A DNA stretch of 64,000 nucleotides from Dermanyssus gallinae (Eukaryota; Arthropoda; Arachnida; Mesostigmata; Dermanyssidae). Of the stretch, positions 46,079 to 56,770 are shown piece by piece. Numbering within the stretch: position 1 is the first letter of the stretch; the number at the start of each line of letters is the position of its first letter. The position numbers and the translations under genes were made by a program. The notes under the pieces are model-generated. The model saw nothing but the letters and a program-made list of their open reading frames with translations, was not told where the DNA came from and searched no databases. The stretch is taken from assembly GCA_003439945.1 (NCBI GenBank), contig QVRM01006805.1, positions 1 to 64,000 on the forward strand. The letters run 5' to 3'.

Positions 46079-49000
46079 TGTATCCTTGTGTAGGGTGTCG
46101 GCAGTCGCTCGGCGTTTTTCTTCTCTTATGTTCCATTTTGTGGTTGCCTTCTCTCTTCGTTTTCTATTTCCGGTCCGTGGTGATCCTTCTATGAGCAGAC
46201 TTGCAGCGTGTCGTCGTTAATGCAGGGTCTGCAAAGTCCAGAATCCTGCAAGTATGACTAAACGGAGCTAGAAACTCTTGAGAACGCAGAATAAGGTTTC
46301 CCTACAAGGCCCTCAGTCGAGTCTGCTGTACTTCTTCTGCTGTTACTACTTTACATTGCCACGATTATAACCTGACGCGTGTCTATGACCACAGTATCCC
46401 CCTCTACCAATAGCAGCCTAACATAACTTAACATTTCGGCTTAGTGAGCAATGGCTGGGACTATGGTGACAATAAAATCCCTGAACATCAATGTTTTTTA
46501 GTAGCAAATGTTTTGTCAAAACTATTACATTTAGTTCATGAGGTATAACACCCATCAACAAACCTACACTTTCGATCTTCCACTGTGTGATGCGAAGCGT
46601 CGACCTATTACTTATGTGACGCGTGAGAACCGCATTGGCTTGAATACAGGTAGTCAAACAAGTTCTTAAAATAAAATCCAAGAATTTTCCAACTGTTTTA
46701 ATTTTTCTTATTCGTTACTCCCGAGAGCTGAACTTTTCCCAACGGTTCAACATTATACCTCTTGGTAAATTCCGCGCTTTAGCTGGAAAAGGATTACAGC
46801 TTAACCTTTCATGCGCTGAAAAAAGCTCTTCCACCGGACTATTCTTCAATTCGAAGAGGAATCATCAGGGAGCCAGTTGGGATGGAAGGTGTTCATAAGT
46901 TCGAACATTAGGCAGTTTTGCCGTTCTTGCCGCACTCTTGTGCGGGAGCATTGTCGAGCGCGTACTGCCCGTGATATTTGAGGTTGACAAGAGGCGCTCG
47001 GGGAGTCGATCGAAGCTTCCTCGACCTCCCTAGCCATTGTGGTAGATCATTTGGTATGCGAAACTGCGTTTCTCTTCTGGGAGACGTGCACGCATATCAT
47101 TCAAGATATCTGGCCCGACTCTAGACATCTATCCGCTGTTTTAAAAAGGCCATGCATTAGTAAATATAGCTCAAAACAACCATTTGTGCCGGTTGGGTTG
47201 CAAGAGAGTCTAACGCATGATACATTACGAGTGAAAAATCGACCGATACTTTCTCTATGTTGAGCTGACGGCCGAGAAGACATTTGTCATCTCGTGACGC
47301 TGTCAAAATAGCCACATCCGCTTGAGGTGAGCAAAACTAGAGTGGAAGTTTAATAGGCAACGACAGCATTTAGTGAAATGTGTCTTCACCTACCGGTTTG
47401 AGGCCACGGGAAAAACGGCTACACTTCACCTGTCACACTCGTGTTGTAGACGCTGCAGAATGTACCGGCGGCTATGGAGAATTATTCTGATTCTGATTGA
47501 GATCGCGGATAGTCGAAATAAAATTAAAATAAATAAACTTTCAAGACAGTAAATAATATAATTCTAAAATAACATAAAACAAAAAACGCAGCAAATATAA
47601 ATTTTATAGACAACGCTACGATTTGGCCCCAAAACCACAAAGTGTTAAACCTCCACCCAGCCGCCATAATGCAGCGGCAAACGTTGGTCCGTGCCAGTAA
47701 TGTGGTACGCTCCTTTGAGGGGTCGATAACCGGTTGTACTGTGTCGGGAAAACAATAGGAAAAATAGTAAAAGGCAATTTCGGATTTTGACGCACTTCGA
47801 GTACACGCACTTTGGTGATTATAGCCCTCTGCACCCTATAGGGCGTAGGGCTACAATCATCGAAGTCTAACCCTGTTAAGTCATGACATTTGGCAAGCAC
47901 AGGGTCTTTTAAAAGAGAACCATTGCCATTGCTCGTATGGCCTTTATTGCTTTGTCCGCTGTACTGAACCAGACCTGGATGTATGAGTTTGTTTATATAA
48001 CATATAACATAAAATCACCTTTATTATCGCATAAATGGGCGTGCGTTACCATTATCATGGAACTATCTGTATTGTTTTCAATATAAGTACTCTTAAAAAA
48101 AATGCGTAACACATCGCCAAATAGGCAACTGCTATTTGTTTACCATAGCATTACTAAATGGGCATGAGGTTGAATTAGCATGAGCCCATTTGGTCATACT
48201 CTAAACAAACAAGCCGTTTACGCACACCACGGGCCACAGCTTTTGGAGTGATTGATTGTGGGATCCTTAGGTTTTTGGAGCAACATGCCAGTTGTTGCTT
48301 CCAAATGAACACTTAAAAAATATCTTTGCTTCGACAATGTCTTCCACCTAGAAATGATGGAGATTTTTTTCCAGAAAATGTCAGTGATTGGGCTGTGGAA
48401 GTAATTCCCCGTCCAGGCAATGTCATAAACCTGCGCAGTGTAGCCATGGATTGCTAAAAATAAACCCGAGACCTAGTACTGCTTCCAAAAACTCTCTCTC
48501 TAGGGTGCATAAGGATTCTTTGAGATGCTAACGAGCCTTTCAAATCTCGAAAGATTCTATGATCTGGGTTACTTTTGAATTACAACAAGGTCTTTTCTGT
48601 AGAAGACGATCACAATGAGGTATGTTCGAACATTAAGCAGGACTTCAACGATGTCGGGAAGAAGGTTTGAGTCCCGAAGCAGCACATCGCTACGGGGTGT
48701 CTCATCGCGCCTTCTTGTGCCATCGAATTCAACCTCAATTTTTAACTAAGAGCTGATCCGGCTTCTTTTGTGGCGTGGTAAGCGTTACCTGACCCTTTGT
48801 TATAAATTGTAACGACGGCGATACACTACGCTAACTGAGGATGTTACCCTGGTACGGCGACGACGAAAACAACTACAACATGCGAAGGCCAGGTTCGAAT
48901 GAACGCGGAAAACACACGGAGAGGTACTTCTACTGCGTAGGACGCGCGATCGAATAGATGAGGGTTGACTCATGCCTCGTCAGTCTATTTCAGTGCTTAA

Positions 49001-49269
49001 GAGATGGCCTGCTTGGATTGCTTCCGACGTTCTGACGACAGATGCTGTGAGACGCGAATGGACGCCTGCTAACTCGTGCTGGCAGTGATAATAGAGATGT
49101 TGTGGTTATGGCAGAACATGATGGAAACTGAAAGGAACTTTAAACTTGGAACATGATGGAAACCGGAAGAACTTGGAAAGCTGTGTATAATGTATAAATA
49201 AACTTCAAGACGTTGTTATGGAAAAAAAATGATGGAAACGGTGGTGAACGTACGTCTGCGACGTAGTAG

Positions 49270-49272
<3 letters not shown>
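46079..49272. other. Gene-free stretch
   Basis: No coding, RNA or long repeat feature supported. Near 49190-49230 an AATAAA followed by an A-run could mark the tail of an old retroposed sequence. GAACATGATGGAAAC is duplicated at about 49108 and 49149. Confidence 0.45.

Positions 49273-49303
<31 letters not shown>
49273..49303. repeat. (AT)n microsatellite at the 5' edge of the R2-like element
   Basis: About 15 AT units, ending where the R2-like sequence begins. Confidence 0.92.
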
Positions 49304-49305
<2 letters not shown>

Positions 49306-52300
49306 TCTTTAATTCTAAATCAGGTCTTAATTTACACCGTCGTCGTGCCCATCCGGACGAATATAATGAGAACATTTTAGCCCCGCCCTCTAAAAAGGCC
49401 AGATGGAACCCACAAGACCGTGAACTTTTAGCAACATTAGAAGCAGATTTTATATTAGATAATAATAACGAAACACCTAGAGAAATTGACCACCCTTAGC
49501 TACTAATTTTAACTCACGCACACCTGGGGCGATTAGAGGCCAACGTAATTCTCAGGCGCATAAGGATCTGGTAGAGGACCTCCGTAAAAAGAGGTTTCTC
49601 CTGGATTCCAACCCTGACGGATCTGAGTTTCCTGAGCCTAGTCGGCCTGGGCTAGCTGATACTCTGAATCAGTTGGCCCCTATAATTCAACCCAAAAATA
49701 TATTATTATATCTAAAATACAAGCCATCACAAACACATTTCCCAAACGCAGCATAATTTCAACAGACCTTACTTATCTGTCAAATATAATTTGCTCAGGT
49801 GAGGACCACACTATCGCCTTAAACGAATTTCTGAACAAGCATTTTACACACGCAGTTTGACGTTGTGCCTTTAGAGAAACACCTTCACTGAAGCGCGAGT
49901 ATCTAAAAGGCAACAGCGACGTCAAGACTACGCAACCACTTAAAAACTTTTTAGCCAAAACCGATCCAAATGCGCTCATGAGGTGCTGGACGGCAAACAC
50001 ACCATACACAACATGCAGGCCACCGAAGTTGTAGAACACTGGGCCAACACGATGACACAACCACCCCCTGAACCACTCCCTTGCGCCATATACACTCCCA
50101 ACTCTGATCTCTTTGAGGTTTCCCTTCCTATTTCCCTAAAGGAAACCCATGTAGCTCTCCGCGGACCTTCTAAAGCACTAGGCTTGGACGGGATTTGTCT
50201 TTCGTCCCTCCGTAAACTCCCGTTAGAAGCAGTCTGTTGTATTCTTAACATACTATTAATTAGCGATATTGCCTCAGCCCATGAAACTGCTCGCTTAGCG
50301 TTCATCCCTAAAATTAACAATGCCACATCCCCAAGCAATCTGCGACCCCTATCTATTAGTTCATACTTACAACGAACGCTTAACAAAATTCTCTCTAGAC
50401 GCTTCCAGAACTCTATTAAGCTTCTCCCAATCCAGCGAGCGTTTCTCCCCTATAATGGTACCTTCGAGAATCTTGCGGTTCTGGATGGTATTCTTAACGT
50501 TGCCAAGTCTGCAGGACGTGAGCTCAGACTCGCCTCAATCGACCTCCGTAAGGCGTTCGACATGGTGAGTCATGACTCCGTCCTGTAGTCACTCCGGACT
50601 CGCTGATACCCGGAGGTATTCATTAACTATATCGAACGCTTGTACCTCTCATCTAAAACATAGAATTTGGACAAGAATGTCGCACATTTCGGCCAACTAG
50701 GGGTGTTAGGCAAGGAGATCCTCTGTCCCCCCTTTTATTTAATCTAGTTCTCGACGACATTCTTTCAAAATTAGACAAAACTAATATCGGGTACCTACTT
50801 ACTGATGACTTCCGCCTTATGAACTTAGCCTTTGCGGATGATCTCATCCTCCTAGCCTCCACGAAATCCACTCTCCAACGGCTCCTTAATATTGCGGACC
50901 CACTTTTGAAATCCCGAGGCCTTGAAATTAATACTAATAAAAGCTTTACTATCTTCTATCTATTTAATAGGAAGGAAGGTAAAGGTTTTATCAATACCGT
51001 ACCAGAATTTAACGTTGGAGATCGGCCATTGCCAGCTAAAGGTATGAGCGATCGATGGAGATATCTTGGAGTCGACTTTGACAGCAATAGCAGAGTTGAC
51101 TCCACCAAGGATATACTCCTTAATTTACTCAACAGACTCACGATAGCTCCTCTTAAACCCCACCAAAGACTCATATTTTTGAAAGACTTTCTCATTCCCC
51201 GTCTCCTATATAAACTGGTCTCCGGTCCCAGACCATCTTACGCACTCCTTAGTACCTAGATAGAGAGATCAGAAAGGTTGTTAAGTCGAAATGGCTTAAG
51301 CTCGAAAATTCGGTGCCGAACGCCTACCTGTACACGCACACAGCACATGGCGGTCTGGACATCCCCTGCCTCCAAACATTCATTCCCAGACTCCGCCTCT
51401 CCCGCCTGACAGCACTACAACACTCCACGCACCTTGGGGTCCAATGGATGCTAACCACCGAGCACTTTAAAAAAGATCTTGCGAAAACAAGACTTCTTTG
51501 CGAGCGCTTGGGAACCTCCATTGAGACCGCTACACAAGAGACCGATTACTGGTCTCAACAACTACACAACACGTTCGATGGGGCACATTTTAAAACAAGC
51601 ACACGAAACGCCCTTTGTACACTACTGGATTAAGGGTATGCCCTACCTATCTGGTAAGAAGTATTTAAACCTACTAAAGCTCAGGATCAACGCACTACCA
51701 ACGCGTGCCAGATTGGCCAGGGGACGCCCGGGCTACAACAAACGTTGTAGACACGGGTGTCATGCGCCTGAGACGTTGGCTCATGTCGCTCAGATATGCG
51801 ATACAACACACAAACAAATCATAAAGAGACATGACGATGTCTGTGATCGCGTGGCGCGTCTTCTCCGCGAAAGGGGTCATGAGGTGGTTCGTGAGCGAGT
51901 ATTCCGTCGACCGGGCGCACCGGGTCTAAAGCCCGACCTCGTAATAACAACACCTACCGAGGTCTGGGTTTTAGATGCCGAGGTTTGCGGCCCGAACCGG
52001 GACCTGGCAAAAGCACGGCAAGACAAGATCGCCAAATATGACGTCGAGTTCCTAAGAGCGGCGCTCCCAGACCCGCAAAAACCTCGCAGATTCGGATCCA
52101 TCACTATCTCTATGAGTGGTGTATGGGACTCCGAATCTGCGAGGACGCTCTTGGGGCTCGGCGTCACGAAGAGGAATCTTATGGATCTCACCGTTTTAAC
52201 TTTGCAAGGAACGTTGAGGATATACCGCTCGCACCTCCATAAGAGCGGGGGCTACCATCAAGCAAGGACACGGACAACTGACTTTTAACTTCACGTGACA

Positions 52301-52376
52301 CCTTTTTACCACCATTTTTATTAAGGCGAGCACTGCCGAGTGTGCAAACGTATTGTAATTGATTAATAAATCATCG

Positions 52377-52378
<2 letters not shown>
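49304..52378 (+). mobile_element. R2-like non-LTR retrotransposon (RT plus restriction-like endonuclease), degenerate
   Basis: About 3.1 kb on the plus strand. The 5' end falls inside a zinc finger: GLNLHRRRAHPDEYN (His-x4-His half) is there but the Cys pair is missing. A Myb-like RWNPQDRELLATLEADF segment and an RGQRNSQAHKDLV segment follow, as at the N-terminus of R2-type proteins. Reverse transcriptase occupies about 49983-51260, with SIDLRKAFDMV and the catalytic FADD at 50831-50842. At the C-terminus (51479-52288) PTRARLARGRPG, a CX3CX7HX4C finger (CRHGC..H..C) and KPDLVI/WVLDAEV give the restriction-like endonuclease layout. Stops and frameshifts break the frame in at least four places. 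Target-primed insertion is the family mechanism. R2 clade is my best reading; R4/Dong is the alternative. Confidence 0.85.
51479..52288 (+). pseudogene. R2-like ORF, C-terminal finger and endonuclease domain
   Basis: The longest open part of the R2-like element (269 codons). The family-like part begins near HILKQAHETPF (about residue 36) and runs to the stop. It contains the linker PTRARLARG, the CCHC finger, the nuclease core (PD in KPDLVI, D in WVLDAEV, then a Lys-rich QDKIAKYD helix) and a typical C-terminal tail. The first 30 or so residues are in a frame shifted relative to the preceding RT. Confidence 0.8.

Positions 52379-52415
<37 letters not shown>
52379..52415. repeat. (AT)n microsatellite at the 3' edge of the R2-like element
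   Basis: About 18 AT units immediately after the element's 3' untranslated end. Confidence 0.92.
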
Positions 52416-52419
<4 letters not shown>

Positions 52420-52659
52420 CACCTTTATTGAAAATGGGATCTTACAATAGAAGCAAAGTCCGTTTCGAATCTGTGAACGACGTGGAATCCTTTAGGCAAG
52501 TGAGTTGTTCACAACGTCCACACGAGCAACCTCGTAAGGGTGGAGGATGGAGTCGCCGCTCCGGAGATTATTTGGCCTTAGAACAAAATACCTATTGATA
52601 AGATTCTGACGCGCTTAGCTGTTTAAACATGCAGTAATCGGCATGGGATCGGTATTCGT

Positions 52660-53270
52660 TAACACTAGGCAATGTGATACGCTCGCGTGGCAGACAAGCA
52701 CCGACGAGCAACTCGTTTCATAAATTTATCCTGCACGCTCTGCAAAAAGTCAACATCTCTTTTATAGAATGGAATCCATACGTGACAGCAATAAGTCCAC
52801 ATTGGTACCACTAAGGTTTGATACAGCCTTAAGTACACATTATGATCCAGTATAATGAAGGACAGCATTACGAGACTACACATTCGAGACGCGGCTTTGA
52901 CAACCTCGGTGATGTGAGGTCTAAACTTCATTTGGCGATCGAAAAATATCCCAAGGCTTTTTGAAGAGTGAGACTTCAGAAAGTAGATACTTGCATGCGA
53001 TGTTCCTCTGCCCATAAGGATACTGTATCAATCGCTTTCGGTAGAATAGCTATGTTGTCATTTTTTGCCTCTACATAGATTTTAAGATCGTCTCCATACA
53101 GGCTTATGCGTAACACCAATATCTCGAAGCATAGCCCCAAGATCCTGTAAAAATATTGTGTACATTAGAGGGCCTAAGCGTGGCCCTGCGGAATACCAAA
53201 TGCACACCTGCTAATGGCGAACTAGCTATGCTCAACTTTGACGACAAATGTACGGTCTTTCAGGTATGCT
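52660..53270 (-). pseudogene. CR1/jockey-like reverse transcriptase C-terminal fragment with YGDD
   Basis: The minus strand reads GPRLGPLMYTIFLQDLGAML, then in another frame SLYGDDLKIYVEAKNDN, then SKSLGIFFDRQMKFRPHITEVVKAA and ending with PMWTYCCHVWIPFYKRD..LQSVQDKFMKRVARR. That is the order of RT palm, catalytic motif, thumb and C-terminal tail in CR1/jockey-type LINEs. It differs in sequence from the family at 62694-64000. Disrupted by at least two frameshifts and 5'-truncated. Confidence 0.7.
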
Positions 53271-53281
53271 GTGTGAAAACT

Positions 53282-53760
53282 TCACACATCGTCCAGGTAA
53301 GGCCATGTCCAGTCTAGCAGAGTTCTAGGCACAGAAACGGCGTTATCCCGCTCAATGTCCAGTGATAGTCTCTGGTGCAGGTATTTGGCAGCCGTTGTGT
53401 CCCCTGTCGAACGGTTGGACGCCTTGTCGACTCGTGAAGAAGTTTGTAGGTCTTCGGGCCAGGTCCCCCCTAGTGTATAAAGTGCCAGCGAGTGGAAATC
53501 GTGGGTGGGTAATACTGGCATTTAATTCGATTCTGCACTTAACGGCCTCTTTAGTATTTCTGCACTTACTTATTAATAGTTTCTGTACTTACTGGCCTCC
53601 TTCAATACAGACGCATGACTAGCACGTTCCGTTTCGTACTAACCATTGAAGGGACTAACGAGTCAGCAACGGTTGCATCCTATACCAGTATGCGACCCAT
53701 CATAAGTTAATTAAATGACATAAGGGTCAATCCGTCCGATCGTGTTCCATAATCCCCACA
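53282..53760 (-). pseudogene. Retroelement C-terminal module fragment, copy 4
   Basis: The minus strand keeps RSDGLTLMSF (about 53707-53745, matching RPDGLTLIPF), LYTLGGTWPEDLQ (matching LETLGGPGPEAWS) and LHQRLSLDIERDNAVSV. It ends TLLDWTWPYLDDV. Sequence between these is degraded and the frame is lost. Oriented opposite to the LINE that begins just downstream. Confidence 0.6.
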
Positions 53761-53869
53761 TTGTGCTGATGTAATTCCGACACTCGTCTCGGAAGTGTAT
53801 CCACTGTGCAGCAGAAAAAAACCGCCTCCCTCAAGCCAACGACCCTCAAGATTACCCACTGGAGAAAAA

Positions 53870-54940
53870 ATGACCACGCCGTTGGCAACAACAGCAGCGG
53901 CAACAGGTGTGTCCGGTAAGCCGGTAGCTCCATCGAGCAGCGGGCCACAGCGCCACCACACAGCCGTTAAGCCATTTCAAACTGCTTCTCCTTCTCCGTC
54001 GGCCTCTGGTGACGGCACAGGAGTTGCACCAGACATCGATTCGAACGAGAGTTTGAACTCAAGCAGCAACGACAGCGCGAGCTGCAGTTGTGTGAGCGAC
54101 AGCGGTCAACAGCTTGGGCGTCTGCCGATGGTGGTGGTCTTGTCAGTGATAGTGATATGCGTAGCCTGCTCAGTTTGTCAGGACGGTCTTGTCAGCATTG
54201 CCGTTGCAGATAAGTGAGTAGCTGCAGCTCACCCATGCCGTTACTGACTTGAAACAACAGTTTGAGACGCTCAAGAGTCAAGTTGACTAAGTGGACTCCT
54301 TATGCCTCCTTAGCATAATGGAGTATTATGCTAAGAGTGTGGATGAGGTGGCTCGAACGGCTGAGGGGACATTGGCGACGGCGGAGGCTGCTCGCGGGGC
54401 AATACCATCAGCTGGAGAGGTGGCGGATTCTGCGCAGAAGCAAGCGCGCTTCCTGGATCAATGTACCGAATGGAATACTGGCGCGAGAACGTGAAACGGA
54501 CAAGCAGCTTCGGGCAACCATCATTAAACTGTGTGAAAAAATTGAGGCGCCGGTTGGGGAGAGAGAGAGAGACATTGATGTCGCGCACCGATGCTCGCGT
54601 GTGGTAAAAGTAAATGGCAAGAGCGTAACTGATCGATCCACGGTGCTAGTCCGTTTCGTTTGCCGGTGGAAAAAGGTAAAGGTGCAGCGGAAGTGCCGGG
54701 AAAGATAAAGGTCTAGCCTTCTCCCAGCTTTCTCTGCTACTAACAACTCTATCTACGCCAACGACCATGTTACGCCCGAAAATGCCAACGCGTTTTACCA
54801 GCTACGTAAGTTTAAGGGCCAGAGAAAGATTTTTGATGCTCGGACTTCAGACTGTCGGTTGCAGGTAAAGACAACGAGTAACTTGCCGTGGAAGGAATTC
54901 ACGGCAAACATGGATCTCGTTGTACTTGGCAGCTCCTAAT
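53870..54940 (+). pseudogene. Jockey/CR1-like LINE ORF1 (RNA-binding protein), frameshifted
   Basis: Starts at the ATG at 53870 (MTTPLATTAAATG). The Ser/Pro/Thr-rich N-terminal part ends at 54217. A later frame carries LRATIIKLCEKIEAP, IDVAHRCSRVVK, STVLVRFVCRWKKVKV and, after a stop, IYANDHVTPENANAFYQLRKFK. This is the usual ORF1 C-terminal pattern (a DVAHR motif, then RF..R, then an ND-L-P motif). The pieces lie in different frames with stops, so the gene is dead. It precedes ORF2 pieces on the same strand. Confidence 0.65.
54310..54334. repeat. Perfect 10 bp inverted repeat inside LINE ORF1
   Basis: TTAGCATAAT, loop GGAGT, ATTATGCTAA. A second partial pairing (ACTCCTTATGC against GCATAATGGAGT, 54295-54324) overlaps its left arm, so two alternative stems are possible. 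Confidence 0.6.
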
Positions 54941-55019
54941 AGATCATGTGTAGTCAGACTGTAGATATATCGACGTTCCAGTGCATTTCGGATGCACTAC
55001 TCTATATATATTGTACAGT

Positions 55020-56770
55020 GAATGGTCTGAAAAAGCACATTCATGATGTAGAATCCATGATAGCTTCTCTACCACCGCTGCCATCTGTCCTAGCAATATC
55101 CGAAACACGGTTATAATCGGTAGAATGCCCCTCACTTAAGTTAAAAGAATACAAAAATTGTTACCTCTAATATTAAGCAAAAATATTAATTTGAAAAAAG
55201 AATACAACTCCTATTTTCGTTGCAGAAGCGGTTGGGGGGAGGAGTGGCACTATATGTGAGGAGTGGTTACATTGCACGAGAACGCAATGATCTCAAACTT
55301 AGAATCACAGACGGTCTCCTCCGTGAGAGTCTGTTTCTTGAACTAGAGGGTGGCGCTGAAGGGGACACCACTATTGTAGGTGTCTTCTACAGACAGCCGA
55401 AGGAAAACGCACTTCATTACATCGTTGGAGACTCTCTTGTCAAGGATCGGTAATAAGAAGCTTCATAATACTCGGTGACGCACATCTCAATACAATGGCG
55501 GAGTCTGCCAAAGCACTGGATTTAATTGAAACTTTAGAACAGTTCTATTATAAAGAAGTTGTCAATGTACCAACCAAGATGGCAACCACAATAAGGGAAT
55601 AGGCCGACCTGCCTCTATGACATATAAGTACAATTACGACCAAACATTGTCAGAACTTGCAATAACTAACTGGAACTTAAGTGAACTTACTGAATCTGAT
55701 AACGAGAGAGTAATGTCGGCAGTGACTAGGGGCAAGAAATAAATTTGGCGAAAGTTAAACAAAGGGTCAGCCACGTAAGCCATGGTCACTGCTGAGCTGC
55801 TTGAAACTGATAAAATAGAAGGAGGCAGCCTAAACAGGCGACTTACAGTGACCCTTTTAACGCCCGCAGGCGTCAAGTGTATGTTCAACTGAGAAACAGA
55901 GTTGTCTCGTTTTCAAGAAAGTATAGGCTGGAAGCTAATGGGAAGATTGTTCACGATAGAATACAGGAGAGGCGGAAGCCCACGGGAAGCCATACGGCCA
56001 GTCATGGGAAGGTGTCCAGGAAAAAAAGTGTGTTAAACTGAAGATTGACGATGAGATAGTCACAGACTGTGTACGACTTTCTAACATTCTTAATGACTAT
56101 TATGCAACTTGCCTAACGGCCGACGCCGATTGCTCAACCGCTTACAAGTACCGATGTCCATACTTGAACTGCACGAGCGATCGTCGCCTCGGCCGGTCTT
56201 TGTGGATCGAGTCAATACTTGCTGAAAAGGGTAAACATTTGCTCGGTGGGAGAAGGTCACATATCCTCTCAAGTCTTGAGACAATGTGCTGACATAATAG
56301 TTGCGGCAATAACTGCTGACGCAGTGGCATTCATAGTAAATCTGTCGACACGCCAGGGGTCTACCCCACGGCCCTCAAATTTATCGCGTTGTGCCACTGT
56401 TTAAAGGCGGTGACAGACTAAGCATGGAAGATTACAGGCCGGTCAGTATCCCCCCTCCAATATGCAAGATTTTTGAAAAAAAACATATATGAACAGTTGA
56501 ACGAACACTTTGAGATGTTTAATGGACTAAGTCAGCGTCAGTTCGGTTTTCGACCCAAAAACGTCGGCGACTGTACGCATCATGGATTTTGTTGAAGAGG
56601 TTCGCAGAAACCTAATGGTAAAACAAGACAGTCGCCGCGTGTTTATAGATCTTAGAAAAGCATTTGATACAGTAGATGTAAATTATCTACTTAAGAACTT
56701 AACTCTATATGGAGCGACTTATATTTTTTGTCTTGGCTGCGGTCATTTTTTGTTGAATAGGAAGCAAGTA
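55020..56770 (+). pseudogene. Jockey/CR1-like LINE ORF2 (endonuclease and RT start), truncated
   Basis: In order on the plus strand: SLPPLPSVLAISETRL (endonuclease start), GGGVALYVRSGYIARERNDL and IVGVFYRQP (endonuclease core), a decayed linker, then FKGGDRL, DYRPVSIPPP, KIFEK..YEQLNEHFEM and FVEEVRRNL..FIDLRKAFDTVD (RT fingers). From 56400 onward the DNA is very similar to the reverse complement of 63560-64000, so both are the same family. Homology stops near 56770, well before the catalytic FADD, where another element takes over. Many stops and frameshifts. Confidence 0.8.

Noticed and set aside
54105..54217. Transmembrane segment in the 53795-54217 frame
   Set aside because: The hydrophobic stretch appears where the ORF1 frame is probably already shifted; ORF1 proteins of this type are not membrane proteins.
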